Source: Pelecanus crispus
Lineage: Eukaryota > Chordata > Aves > Pelecaniformes > Pelecanidae
Reading direction: 5' to 3'
DNA length: 64,000 nt
Assembly (NCBI RefSeq): GCF_030463565.1
Contig: NC_134653.1
Location: 33,107,150 to 33,171,149, forward strand
The position numbers and the translations under genes are program-made. Each line of letters begins with the position of its first letter. Within the stretch, counting starts at the first letter, position 1. This document shows, one piece after another, positions 1 through 14,600 of this stretch. Below the pieces are notes generated by a model. It was not told where the DNA came from. It saw nothing but the letters and a program-made list of their open reading frames with translations, and made no database searches.

Positions 1-353
1 CATGTCTTTGTAATCTTGTCCCTGCTCAGCTGACTTCATTGTGCTTTCTCGGCTGGACTCTTGCAATGGAGTTGACTATAGTCTCAGGGTCTTTTTGCAC
101 CAGGCTATCCCCATTCATTCCTGCCAATAGCTTCTTTTAGCTAGTCAAGCTTTTGCACTGAATCAGTATTAGTGGGACAATTTTGCTCCGATACACGTCA
201 GTGTTTCTGGCTGAAATTGGTGGTAACTGACTTCAGACAGATCTGCTTACATATCTAAGCACATACCTGATAATTGCAGTCTCTGTTGGGCATTTCCATG
301 GGGGGCAGCACCTGATTATTACAATCTTTGACATGATTTTTTTCCTTTCCCAG
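1..353 (+). other. DNAH10: DNAH10 intron, 3' part
   Basis: This stretch ends in a T-rich tract and CAG at 351-353, the acceptor of the first exon in the window. It carries no coding similarity that I recognise. Its 5' end lies outside the window. Confidence 0.8.
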
Positions 354-3300
354 GAATTTGCAGGCTTTTAATGCAGCAGTTCTTGCAAATGTGCCACTGT
401 TCCAAGCAGAAGCTATTTTATCTGTTCCCGAGATAATCTTGCAACCTAATGCCAGTGAGATTGACAAAATGACTGCACAATGTATCCGAGACTGCATTGA
501 GGTCACCAAGGTGATTTTTGATAGATTTACTTGTCAGAGTTTGCTTGTGATTATAATGAAGTTAATCTTGCTTTATGTTTGGGCAAGCATAAATGTCAAA
601 GGGAAGATTCATACTGCTTTATTTTGAAATCAAAATATCCAGTACCTTCTTCTAATTTTACAGACTGTCCTAATTTTACAAACAGATGACAAAGGGAAAA
701 AAAATTGCCCTAAAGCTTCATGCAATTTTTACTCAGGCAAAATTGTTTGTTACTTTTCAGCAGTTTTGCCAGTGTAAGGACATGATTTGGTTCTATAAAT
801 TGGCATACATCAGAAGGAAATACTTTTCAGATTGCACTGCAGATGTTGCTTTCTGATGTATGAATAAGCTGGTGGAATAAGGAATGTGAGTAGCCTTCTC
901 TATATTATGGTTCTCCTCAAAAGCAGCAGAACAACAGTTCAGAAAATGCTGGGAGAAGGGCATCTGCTGCAGGTTTGCAGCAGATGAAATATCTGGCTTG
1001 CTGGCAAAGATGTAGTGGTATTTTCTTGCGTAAGTTTGTTCACATTGAACTGCTTTCCAGAAAAGAAGCCAAATACTGTGGCAGCGTTCCTGCCCTGTGC
1101 TGATGGAGAAATGATTCCACGTGTCACCTGAAATGAATAAGTTTAGATTAGGTGTGTTTCCTATGCTCAGATGTGGTGTTCTGCTCCACTGCTGCATCCA
1201 GCCTGTTTGATCTAACACCTATTTCTCTGTGTCATGCTGTATTATTGCTCAGTGTAGCTTTTAAAAGCAGACTGAGTAACGCATGGAAAGGTATTGTTAG
1301 GATGAAATTAACTCTTCTCTCAAGTTTATGGGAAAATGTAATCTCTTTTCTTGCTGTCAGAAAAACAATTGACATTCACACCACCTCCTACATAGTCTTC
1401 TAAATAATGATGAGCGATTTGACTGAAATGACTCTCTACAAAGTAACTGTTTTTCAACCCTGTCTCGAAAACTCTAGCATTTTGTGCGATGGATGCATGG
1501 TACATGTATTGAATGCCCTCCTCAGCGTGTCGAGGAAGATGAAGTTATCACTTTCAGCTTTTACAGTGACATCTCCCAGAACCCTCTGATAATTGAACAA
1601 GCTGTTCTTATCACTCAGAATGTTCACAAACTCTTGGCTTCTCTCAGCAAATATTTGAACCAATGGAAGAAGTACCACCTGCTATGGAAATTAGACAAAG
1701 GCGTAGTCATGGAGAGGTTAGCTGCAGAAAAGCCTGCTTGTGTCACCTTTGATGAAGAGTTGCAGTTCTATATGAAGGTAGCTCAAGAAGTGACTCAACA
1801 GCCCTTGATTAAAGATGAACAATTTATCAGGCTTCAGCTGGCTGCTTTAGCCTACACAGTGCAGGAGAATGCTAGAGGCTGGGTGATTTCCCTTGGAAAG
1901 TTGCTTAATGAGTCTGCAAGAGAGGAACTCTTCAGTCTTCAGGAGGAAATTCAGGTAGGTGTTTTCGGTTCCTGTTGTCTGATGTAGCTGGCACTGCATA
2001 GTAGGTGACGATCTGAACCACGCTCCAAATTGGTTAAAACTATCTGGTGTATTCTGGTATGTCATATGTAAAGATGTGAGCTGACTCTCTGTAGCGGGGA
2101 AACAGGAGAGGGTAGTAACATGAAAACCCAGGACTTTCTCACTCCTGTACTGGTGAAAGGTTCATACTAGTAATTCTGAAGTTCCCTTTAAACTGCTGCT
2201 TACAACTTCTATTTTGTTGTAGCAAAAACATCCCTTCTGTACTGGGGTTTACTTTTTGATGATTTTTTGGGGGGGTTATATTTATCACATGGACTAAAAT
2301 TGAAAATAAATCTGCATGTTATTTACTTGTGTTTTGTGTTTGAATAGTAATTATAATTCTGCCTAATTGCTTTGTCAGTGTTGCTTCTGGAAATTATTTT
2401 TACTTTTTACAGAGCTTGTCACAGACTCTTAAGAGACCTCCAGATTCCCTGGAAGATCTCAAAATCATCCTTGGCACAATTGCGGAGATAAAAGGCATGT
2501 CCTTCAAGGTGGAACTGAAATATTTGGACATCTGGGAGAGATACCGAACTCTTGCAATGTACAATATTCCAGTAAGTGCATGTTATGCCTTGCCTCATAG
2601 AACATTTCAGGTTTGAGCTAGGGGCACTGATGCCTCACGTGTGAATGAATAAATGTTTTCCTTTTAAGACCTTTTACAGAATCACTGTATTGTTGAAGTT
2701 AGAAGGGATGTCTGGAGATTGTCTAGTCCAAACCCCCTTCTCAAAACAGTATCTCCACTTTAAAATGAACATATTGCATGTTTTGACATCTGATTTGGAT
2801 CACTTCAGTGCCGTTTTTGTGTTTTGCGAATTTATAATGTGAGCGCATATTCCCCACTTTCTTCTGACTAATTATTTCTTGTGAGAGATGTTACTTGTTT
2901 TGTTTTAGGTAGCTAAAGAAGAGCAAGAGATGGCCGACAAGATTAAGGAAAAGTGGGAGACTCTCTTCTTTGAAGCATTAGAAGTTGATCACAACCTTGG
3001 AGGCATAAAAAGTACATTCACAAAGGTAATACTTGTAATTAATATTGAAAAATATTAGAAATGGAAAGGAAAACAATTTAAACACTGTTCTCTTTAGATT
3101 ACACAGCAACAAATTGAGGACTACAGCAAAGAGACAGAAGATTTCTTCCATAAATTCATGACTGAGGGGCCTGGTGCTGTTGGGGAAAATCTTGATAAAG
3201 GTAAATGGATTAATGTCTGTAAGGTGATGTCTTAAAAATATTAGTCTTTGGACAAATTCTTCAAATTTTATGTAAACCAAGAAAATTGTGCTTTCCTTAT

Positions 3301-6300
3301 TAACATACAAACAGATTGACCAGGAATGTGACATTTTTAGTACTATAACTTCTACAGACTACATGCAAATGCTCTCTTACTTATTCCCCATGATCCCTGG
3401 GATTGTTTATCTAGAAAAATTCCTCTCCTTTCGCAGGATTGGAACTCATGGCTGTTTTTGAAAAAGAATTGGAAAAACTGGAAAAAATTCATCAGGAACT
3501 GGGCAGTGTTGAGAAACTTTTTGACTTGCCAGTTACAGTGTACCCTGGCTTAATGAAAGCACAGAATGATATGAAAGGTCTGAAGCAGATCTATGAAATT
3601 TATGAATTACAAAGAGTGAGTATTGCACTGCATATACACAGACACACACATACTCATGCGCATATATACAGAAAAGGTGGGGGAGAGAAGAAGAGGCTGC
3701 ATTGTCCTCTAGTTACTATCAACTCTGTTCTAAGCCTTTGCATGAAATAAGCTGTGACATGTGATTGACTATCACGATGAAGTGATCTTACTGATGTTAG
3801 TACAGGACTAACAGTGCCTCCACAGTGGACCAAACACATACTCTTATCAGATAAGAGCAGACCTCCCTCCCCCCTAATAATTATTGGGTGGCATTTTACT
3901 GAAAAAGTCTCCTGATCATTTCAGTGGAACTACTTTTGGATATAGTATGTGTACAGGTGACAATGGGTATCTCAGGCTTTAATTGATCTTAACTATTTTT
4001 TAATAAGTTTTATTTTTCCAAAATTAAAATGCCGTGTAAAGTATGGTCTTAAGGATGCTTTTCCTGTTCTTCATACTTCCTTTTGATTATTTCTTACACA
4101 ACTGGTGTTTGGCTATGAATCGGTCTTGGACATGAACCTGTCTCTTCCTCTGTTTGTAAAATGTTAATACAATTATATCTGCATCCTCACTGTGGTCTCT
4201 AGATCCTCCTGTAGTGGAAAGAGGGGTTTTTTTTGGTCAGAACTATAAGGAAATATGACTTTTTTCCTCCTGATGACCTTGTTCCCAGGCAGCTAAAAAG
4301 GAATGGTCTCAGACACTCTGGATAAACCTCAATGTCCAGTTTCTTCAGGAAGGAATTGAAGGATTTCTTAAAGCCCTTCGAAAGCTGCCCAAACAAGTAC
4401 GCAGTATGCCAGTAGTCTTTCACTTGGAAACAAAAATGAAGGCATTTCGAGACTCCATTCCTTTGTTGCTTGATTTGAAAAATGAAGCTTTAAGAGAAAG
4501 GTTTGTTTTGATTTATTTAAATCCATTTTCTATATATATAGGAATACTTTGTTTGTTTTGTTAGAACTTTTAATTTCAGTCATGCCATGTCCTGCAGCTT
4601 GAAATTTCACTTCCTTCTTAGTGAACTTGTGTAATAGCATGCAAGGTGACTACAATAATTAGGATACTTTATGTATTCAAAATACTAGTTCTTGTTTAAA
4701 CAGTAGAGTGCTAAACATGGTTTCATTATTACATATTAAATTACAGTTGTTTTCATTTTTAACTGCATCATGGTGGTTGGTGCAATTGTTGATCTGTCAA
4801 TTTAAAACAGGCATTGGCAAGCCCTTATGGAGAGAACAGGAACAAGTTTTGAAATGAGAACAGAAACATTCACTTTGGAGAATATGTTCGCTATGGAACT
4901 TCACAGACACTCAGATGTTATCAGTGAAATAGTCGGAACCGCTGTTAAGGAACTCAGCATTGAGAAGGTAATGTAAAAAATCATAATAAAACTACAAAGA
5001 CATAGATGACAACAGTCTGTGTTTTATTTGAGATTTTTATATTGGCATGACAGCAATTTGGCCATCTTCAGGGAGCTGCCGTGATGTAACTGATGGCAAC
5101 TGAGATCAATAGCTCTGTTAACAAGCCACCACATGGTACAGAATCTTAGCTGTCTTGGCTTTGGCAGCACTATATTGGATTTCTGTTATTACAGTAAGCA
5201 AGTTTAGCCTATGAAAAAGGATCTGAAGAAGGATCCATTCTGTTTCCATCATGATATTTTGAAATAGACCCTTCTTTATAAACCAGAGTTAGAAAATCCG
5301 TGCAAAAATTTTGCTGAATTAATTGATTGAATTTTTATGCTAAGATTATAGTTCTCTAGTTTTTGAAGACTGAAACATGCATCTTCTTATGCTCACATGC
5401 AGGGTGTGAAGGAAATAGCAGAAACATGGGAACACCTGAAATTCACTGTACAAGTGTACTTCAAAGGCACTGAGAAGCGAGGCTTTATTCTGGGATCTGT
5501 AGATGAAATTTTAGAGATTCTTGATGACAACAATGTCAATCTTCAGAGTGTTTTGGGCAGTCGATTTGTGGCTCCTTTCCTTTCAACTGTTCACCACTGG
5601 GAAAAAACTCTGTCATTGATTGGTGAAGTAATTGAGGTAGGGAGGAAAGTGCTGGACTAAATAATTAATGTTTATTATTTGTAACCAGGGTTTTCTATTG
5701 GTTTTTTTTTTTCACTTTGATGGTAACATTTGATTCTTAGATCTGGATAGTGGTTCAGAGGAAATGGATGTACCTGGAGAGCATCTTTATTGGTGGAGAT
5801 ATCAGATCACAGCTTCCAGAGGAAGCCAAAATATTTGACAGCGTAGACAGGATGTTTAAAAAGGCAAGTAACTGACTTGACTTGTGATCAGCAGAATTAT
5901 TTGGTGCATTTTGCTTCCAGTTCCATAGCTAGCTGTAGTCTTCTATGTCATTTGTAACACTGAGAATGGTATGTTATAATGAATTGAACGTGAGATTGGG
6001 GAACCCAGAAACTCGTATTTTACTTCACGTCTGTCATAAACAGAAGACTACTCCTGATTTAGCTAAGCTGGCCAGAGGTGTGATCCCTGGCTGGTAGTAC
6101 GGGGCAGGCAGGGTCTCCTTTTCCTTTCGTTGGATACATTTTTTTACCTTTACCACGATAGTAAGAATCTAAGCAGATGTGTTTCTGTAGATTGAGGACC
6201 TACATACATGCTAAAAAGACTTTCCTGGTATAATGCCACTCTTCCCATACTGAACACATACTCCCAGTATGAATATGGCTTACTTTTCTTTCTCCCATCT

Positions 6301-8669
6301 GCAAAATTGAGATAGTACTGTGATTCTGAAATGCTACGTTTGTCCTTCAGCTGAAGTACCACTGTATACAGGAGCAAAGTCAGGTATATGCTTGTGCTTG
6401 CATGACTTGGGATACAGGCTTGTCTTGCTTACGCTTGCTTTTACAGTAGTATCTTCATGCTCTCAGCTTTGAAAGCATACTATCTTCATGTTTTCATACA
6501 GCACTGCAGCAATAGGAAACCATATTTAAAACTGTTTAATTCACTTCTGTAAGAACCTATACCGATTGTGCTGCTTATGTGCTTTGTCACTAGTTAAATA
6601 TAATTTAGTATAATTCATTGCTGTTCAGTATTTTCTAAACTTTCTTTTCTCCCTATGTAGATAATGGATGAAACTGTGAAAGAACCAACAATAAAAAAAT
6701 CCTGCGAAGCCCCAAATCGTCTGTCAGACCTCCATCATATAAATGATGTGCTGGAGAAATGTCAGAAAAGCTTGAATGATTATTTGGATTCCAAGCGAAA
6801 TGCTTTCCCAAGATTTTTCTTTATATCTGATGAGGAGTTGCTTAGTATCCTTGGCAGCAGTAACCCACTTTGCGTCCAGGAACACATGATAAAGGTACAG
6901 TGTCTGGCTTTCCACAGTGCCTTGTGCTTTTAGGTGCTTTAAAAAGTTTAACAGACTACACTGTACATGCTGTTAAGGATGCGCTAATATTTATTGCATG
7001 CAAAGAGCATCCTGGCAACATCTTGAAGAAGCTTCCAAATAACCAAATGAAATGTGATCGGTAGTCTCTCCTGGCTCTCATACTGCCCAGTAGCAATTAT
7101 GGTAGAGGAACGTTGGTAGAGGAGCATTCAAGATACACCAGAGATCAATCGTTAAAGAATCTTCCTGTACCTCCTGATAGATCTTTATTTTCTAGAAAAA
7201 AAATCAATATCATTTGGGCCAGATCATCTGCTTGTTTACTCTGCAGTTGGGCTGCTGAGCTATATATCAACATTTGTATTTGATTACTTACGAGTCAGAT
7301 CCACTTCTGTTTAGAGTCCATGGGAATTTTCTTTCAAGATTAAGATACACTTACATCTTTCAAGCTTTGTTTCTAAAATGCCAGTGAATTTCTTTGTTGG
7401 TGCATTTCAGATGTATGATAACATAGCCTCCCTGAGGTTTCAGGATGGGGATGGTGATAAGAAAATTGCATCAGCCATGATTTCAGCTGAGGGGGAGGTT
7501 ATGGAGTTCCGGCAGGCTGTAGCTGCAGAAGGCAGAGTGGAGAATTGGATGACAGCAGTGCTAGCAGAAATGAGACGAACGAACAGACTCCTTACTAAGG
7601 AAGCTATTTTTCGATACTGTGAAGACAGAAGCAGGTGAAACAATCAGTGTCAAGGATAACACAAATACCTTATATGTTATTATGAGCTGTAGCGATACAG
7701 AAAAATACTAAATTTTTAAATTTTTACACAACTTAGCCTGTATTTCTGTGTGTGGAGGGATATGAATACAGGCATATGCAGTATTTTAACTGATCAGAAA
7801 AAATTGTGTTACCTATCGTATCTAATTTCCTAAGTCTTGAGTTTTTATTTTTAGTGTTGTGTGCACAGTATGTTTTTCTCACTATGAATTCCACTTGGCA
7901 ATCTTTACACATGGAATAGGCAGCTTTTCTATCAGAGTATTTCCTAGGCTTTTGAAATACTACAGCACACCTTGATAGAATTCTGTACATCTCTGTAAAG
8001 TTTGGCTCATGTCGTAGTAGAAATAGGAGGAACTTTTTTTTTTCCTTTTTTTTTTTCCTGTCCTGATCAGTTACTTAGAATAAACAGTAACTTAGACTCC
8101 CTCCTTATATGTGTTTCCCAGAGTTGATTGGATGTTACTCTACCAAGGCATGATGGTGCTGGCTGCTAATCAGGTGTGGTGGACTTGGGAGGTAGAGGAT
8201 GTCTTTCGGAAAGTGAAGAAGGGAGAAAAACAGGCAATGAAACTTTATGCTAAAAAAATGCATAAGCAAATTGATGACCTGGTTACCCGCATTACAATGC
8301 CTTTGAGCAAAAATGACAGGAAAAAATACAACACTGTTCTCATTATTGATGTTCATGCCAGAGACATTGTTGATATATTCGTAAGAGACAGGTAAATACC
8401 ACCCCCCAACCTATTGAGAAAATACCAAATGCATAAATTGTATTTCCATCCTTTTACCTCATGTGAGCAAGTCTCTCTTGTGTAGCATTCTGCAGGCTCA
8501 GGAGTTTGAATGGGAAAGCCAGCTGCGTTTTTACTGGGACCGAGAGCCAGATGAACTGAATGTGCGGCAGTGCACAGGCACATTTTCATATGGTTATGAA
8601 TATATGGGTTTGAACGGACGTCTTGTGATCACCCCGCTTACAGATCGGATTTATCTTACACTCACACAG
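354..8669 (+). CDS. DNAH10: DNAH10 exons 1-14 of the window: stem and linker
   Basis: Exons at 354-510, 1478-1954, 2413-2571, 2909-3025, 3098-3200, 3437-3615, 4289-4500, 4811-4967, 5403-5636, 5741-5863, 6661-6894, 7411-7634, 8122-8391 and 8486-8669 encode residues 1 to 943. This is the C-terminal part of the dynein stem followed by the linker, the mechanical arm that swings over the AAA ring. Recognisable stretches are FVRWMHGTC at the start of exon 2, [16 protein letters not shown] in exon 10, [15 protein letters not shown] in exon 11 and [10 protein letters not shown] in exon 13. Exon 14 carries [18 protein letters not shown], which marks entry into AAA1. The first base, 354, finishes a codon begun in an exon outside the window. 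Exon 10 ends at a GC donor. The intron between 3025 and 3098 is only 72 bp. Confidence 0.95.
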
Positions 8670-11600
8670 GTGTATGTTCAAGGGGTTTTTTACTAACAAG
8701 CCCTTTTAAAACCCACTTCTAGGCAATCACGTAATTGTTTTATTGCCACTTCCTGCCAGCTCCTAGTTGCCAATGTGAACGCTAATATGTTTGAAATCAG
8801 TTGTGATATCCTTCTAACCTGATTTCCTCAAAGATAACGTAGAATGCATTCTCAGATAAAATTTAAGGCTTTTTGTACCCAAGGGTTCATTTGTGATTTT
8901 GCTATCAACCTAATATAAATCTAATCCAAGCTTTGCTTTGCTTTTTGGTCTGTCTCCAAAGGCTTTATCAATGTTTCTGGGAGGAGCACCAGCAGGGCCA
9001 GCAGGTACAGGGAAAACGGAAACAACCAAGGATCTGGCCAAAGCACTGGGCTTGCTGTGTGTAGTGACAAACTGTGGAGAAGGCATGGATTTCAAAGTAA
9101 GAGTTAAAGATCTGTGTTCTCTGATAAAGTGCCAGTTACTGCTCTTTTTCAGTGCCCAGGTTAAGGACATACTCTGAACTTCTGAATACATGCCTCCCTT
9201 AGAGATACCATGCCGGTTGATAATGCAATACAGTAAAAAATGTCTATTTTGAATATATTCCTGAAGGAATTTCAGGTACTTTCAAGCAGGGGAGCAATGA
9301 CTAGATGACCATGTGTTTAAGCTCATCATAGGCAATCTGCACTTGGCAAGTAATTATGGTAAGACCTTGTGACAGATTGCTAGCTCCTGCATATATAAAT
9401 ATCCAGAGGTTTTACTCAGTCATTAAGAGTTTTAGCATACTCCAAAATTTGCTGACACTGAATGTTTTATATATTCATTGCTGAGATGTTTTTTCTTGTT
9501 GTTCTTGTTAGGCAGTTGGTAAAATTTTCTCTGGTCTTGCCCAGTGTGGAGCATGGGGATGCTTTGATGAATTCAATCGTATTGATGCTTCCGTGCTTTC
9601 AGTCATTTCTTCTCAGATTCAGACTATTCGAAATGCTTTAATGAATCAGTTGAAAACATTTCAGGTAAACATTAAAAAAAGAAGAGTGATTGTGAAGGCT
9701 GATCTTGTTTCTAAGGCCAAGATTCAGGGTTAGACCCCATCATTAGATCAAAGGCTTCTTCTATAATTCCTTTGTGCTGAATATTTCAAACTCCAGAGGA
9801 TGTACTCTCAGTTTCAGAGATGTTAAACCCTTGCTGATTTCTTAATCCTTTGCTAGGTTCTTCCTTTGTGAAGTGGGGTAAAAGTAAGCTAAATAGGATA
9901 ATAGTAAGGAAATGGGATAATCGTATAATAGTAATTAGGGAGAGAAGTAACTTAACTTGATGTGGATTGTGAGGCTTTATTTACTGATGTTTGTTGGAAT
10001 TCAAAACCCACAGCAGGAAAATTTGATTGAGAAGTGTGAAATGTCTTGATGTTTATTTCCAAGATACAAACAGTGGGATGAATGTATCTGGATGACTATC
10101 TAAAGCTAAGTATTTTAACATGTTGTCCTAAGTGGGTGCCCCGGTATTGCTGGTTTTCTCTTTGAGCAAATAGTACTATTTATTTCAATTCCAAATACAC
10201 ATTGTTCTAATGTGTACTTATGCCTTTAGTTTGAAGGACAGGAAATTACCCTTGATAGCCGTATGGGCATTTTTATTACGATGAATCCTGGTTATGCTGG
10301 CCGGACTGAGCTCCCTGAGTCTGTAAAAGCTTTGTTCAGGCCTGTGGTTGTTATTGTACCAGATCTTCAGCAAATCTGTGAAATCATGCTCTTTTCTGAA
10401 GGGTTCCTTATGGCAAAGGTAAGAAAATTTTATTGCTACCTATACCCATGTATACACCCATGTATGCGTGGCCGGTGTTTGGTTGCGACTTACACATTTG
10501 TGATTCTCTTAACTTAAATCTCAAACAGATCCTTGCCAAAAAGATGACAGTGCTATACAAGCTGGCAAAGGAACAACTTTCTAAACAGCATCATTATGAT
10601 TTTGGACTGCGGGCCCTTAAGTCAGTGTTGGTGATGGCTGGAGAACTGAAAAGAGGATCAGCAGACCTCAGTGAGGTAGATTTGCTACTTAGTTACCCTA
10701 AGCAGATCATCTTTTTCATTAGGAAGATGTAGTTTGTCTGCATTAGAAATAGGAGCACTGGTCTTGTTATTTCAATTCGTTCTTACTGAGTTCCATCATG
10801 CCTTCTGCCAGCAAGTTACTGTCAGAACTCGAGTCAAAGTAGGGGAATCTATAGAAAATGAGGTATTTTACTTCTTGTTAAGATTAATGTCTCTGGATGA
10901 ATAGCGAAAGCTGGTTTTTGAACAGTGAGTGCTCCAGTCATGCAGTTGTTAATTGTGTAGCTCAAGTAGTACAGTATACTTATAAATGAAAGTTTTTCAA
11001 TACTGCATTGCTTTTATGGCTTTCTTTTACACCTATTTTTTATTTCTATATGTACGGTTGTGATACCCAGTTGCCTAGGGAAATTCTTATTCATATGTCT
11101 TCTTAAAAACTTGGAGACAGCTGAAGGATACTCTCCTATAAAGTTATGTACAGATGGACATTGCAGGTTGGCAGGAAGTTGGGGTCTAAATGATACTCTC
11201 AAGGGGACTACAGAACTTGGGTATGTTCATAAAACAGTGGGTTATTTTAACATCAAATCAGGGAAGCTGTGGTGTGGGCCACTCCAGCATTTGGTTAATA
11301 TGGTAGAAAAAGGCAGTGTATTGTTCTTAGCTATTGGTGTGCTTATAACCTTTGTTTCCACTGGTAACCGATGCCAAGAAAACATTCTCAGAGCTGTACT
11401 AAAGTAATCAGGCAATAGTTTTTAGAGATGTTTGAAGTTACTACATATTAGATAGTTGGTTAGCTACTTGGTAAAGATTGGTTCTGCTATGTTTTGTCTA
11501 GGAAGTTGTACTGATGAGAGCTCTACGAGATATGAATCTTCCTAAATTTGTGTTTGAAGATGTACCTCTCTTCCTTGGCCTAATCTCTGACCTGTTTCCT

Positions 11601-14600
11601 GGCCTGGATTGCCCTCGAGTCCGCTATCCTAACTTTAATGATGCTGTAGAACAAGTGCTGGAAGAAGGAGGTTATGTTGTTTTACCAATCCAGGTATAAA
11701 AAACGTTAATTGCTTGAGTTTTTGTTGTAAACATTAGGCTGGATATGCATTGCTGCACTCTGGAGTGGCTCCAGGAAAGTTTAGCTGGTATAGACCGTCT
11801 GCTGATCTTTTCCACAGAAGAATTACGGACAGCAGTCTATTGAATCAATATTTATCTTACAGGTGGATAAAGTAGTTCAGATGTATGAGACAATGCTAAC
11901 TCGTCACACTACAATGGTAGTTGGACCTACTGGAGGTGGCAAGTCAGTTGTCATTAATGCTTTGTGCCAGGCCCAAAACAAGTGAGTACAGAATTTGATA
12001 CATGGAAATCTGGTTGTAAAATGGTATAGACTGCATTATTCAGCCCTGTGTAGTCATGACAAGATCAATAGCTGCTGTAATATTTGCTTGGCTTAACATG
12101 AGATTGTATTGTGTCGTTTTAATATTGCTTTTCTTGCTGTATCTCTAGGCTGGGATTATTGACAAAGCTTTACACACTGAACCCTAAAGCTATGAGTGTG
12201 ATTGAGCTGTATGGGATCCTTGACCCTACCACACGAGACTGGACAGATGGAGTCCTGTCAAACATTTTTCGGGATATCAACAGGCCTACTGACAAGAAAG
12301 AGCGAAGGTAGACAGCTAGAAATCATCGTGATGATTTTTAGATACTGAGTTTTACATCAATATTTTATTTTATTTGAAATATTTGATACTACACTATTTA
12401 AAAAAAAGCAGCTAAATAACTAGTAAGTGTCTAGGGTTTTTTCTGTCTTCTGTGAGTTTCCAGCCTCAGTGAGATGGATGGAAACTATGCAATTATCAAA
12501 AATGAACGGGAGGCTTCAAAACAGCTGGACTGACATTTACACCATTGATGGCACATCTGAACTCTGAAATATGTTACTAAAATCAGAGATTTGTCAGTGC
12601 CCCTTGGCTCCTGTATCCACAGGTACATTCTGTTTGATGGAGATGTGGATGCTCTCTGGGTTGAAAACATGAATTCTGTCATGGATGACAACAAGTTATT
12701 GACCCTGGCAAATGGGGAGCGGATTAGACTTCAGTCGCACTGTGCTTTGTTGTTTGAGGTAAGTAATGACTGTACCGTTTAATACATGGGAAGGGTTAGA
12801 TAAAGATGGGTCTACAAAGCCTGAAAAGCAGTTACTGTGGCTGTTACTGTTTAAGCAGTTACTTAAACTCTTTGTTTAAGTGTATGATTGTCTTGTATGA
12901 TTATGTTATAGGTTGGTGACTTACAGTATGCATCTCCTGCCACGGTATCCCGCTGTGGAATGGTCTTTGTAGATCCTAAAAATCTGAAATATAAGCCCTA
13001 CTGGCAGAAGTGGATCCAAGAAAGAGGAAATGAGGTGGGAATTTCTGCACTTGTTCAGAGAGTATCTGTATTAAATACTGAACTGTAGACCGCTGTAAAA
13101 ATAGAAGTTTTTAAAGGCAGTCTGATTTTCTGACAACAAATCTAATCACTAGGCCTACAGCAGAGGGCTAAAGAGAGTTCTTTTTCTAACTTACGGTTGT
13201 TTCTGAGAAGTGAAGCACCAAGAAATCAGTTTACCTGATCTCCAAAGAGTTAACAGTGAGATTGCTTAGGTCCTTGTTTCTTACATTTAGATTAAAAACT
13301 CAAGTCCACAGGGAGTTGAAGTAAGACAACTTAGTTGCTAGCATCTGATGAATGCAGATCCTTACCTGCTGAAAACCCAGTCCATAAAACAGTGTCACAT
13401 CTCTTCATGTGACTGTACCCCGTCTTTGGTAGAAGTGATTCCTGCAAGAACAATTGTACTTGGTCAGCCAGATATTGAAGGGAAGCTCTGCTGTCAAAAA
13501 TTGTCTTTCCAGGTTTCTGTGTGCTGAATTGTTGTCCTTTTCGTTCCTCAGCAAGAGAGAATAGAATTGAATCGTCTCTTTCAAAAATACGTGCCCTACC
13601 TTATTGATATGATTGTAGAGGGAATTGTGAACGGCAGGCATGGAGAAAGGCTGAAGACCATTGTTCCTCAAACAGATTTAAATATGGTAAGGAATAGAGA
13701 ATAAAGGTTTATCTAAAAAGAGAAATGGAACAATGGCAAGAGTAACAACCTTCCAATGAAAGCACAAGAGTAGAGTCCATGCTGAAATGTCAGTTTGCTA
13801 GTGATGAGCCCCAAGAGATAAAACAAACAGTCAGTTCCTAACAATGCTCTTCTACTGTCATTAATACTCATATCAGTAGATACACCTGTAAGGACAAAAG
13901 ATCAGCAAACACTCAAACAGCTGAAAACATATTAAGAGTTTTCATGTATCCGGATGGCAATTCTATTTACAGTTTTGTCTTGTTTTACAACAGGTGGTGC
14001 AGTTGACTGTGATGCTGGAAGCTCTAGTTGTGGTGCAGCCTGATGATCCTGATGTTCTGGAGTGTTTTTTCTTGGAAGCTTTGTATTCCTCCTTAGGTGC
14101 TGCTCTTCTTGATGATGGCCGAATTAAATTTGATGAAAATGTTAAACGTATTTCCTGCATGTCTACTGTTCATGATGACAACATCCTGGCTAAGCCAGGG
14201 GAACTGCCAGGTAGAATCTTGTCATAATTTAGTCTGAATCCCATTGATTATATTAGAAAAGTGTTAGCTTCCATGAAGGCAGAACATTGTTCTTACTTCC
14301 AGCTACCTATCCTGGCTGCAAAATATGCTCTCTGAAGGACTATCACTGAAAACCACATAGAGATGGTGATGCTAGATGACCCTCAGCTACTGGTCTGTCC
14401 TCACAGAACAGTACTTTTCTATGCCAAGCTGAAGAGATAAACAGTGAAAGGAAAAATAAAATGTGAAAGGAAAGCCAGTGAAAGGTGCTTAAAAAGTGAT
14501 AGTGTGGTCCAAGTGCTGGACTAGGAGAATTTTGGTTGATGTCTTACTGGGTTAAATGTCAAGTAAACAGAACATAGTGTTGCCCAACTTGGTCCAGAAT

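Noticed and set aside
3638..3675. CA-rich tract after DNAH10 exon 6 as a microsatellite
   Set aside because: It is short and interrupted, so I did not list it as a repeat array.
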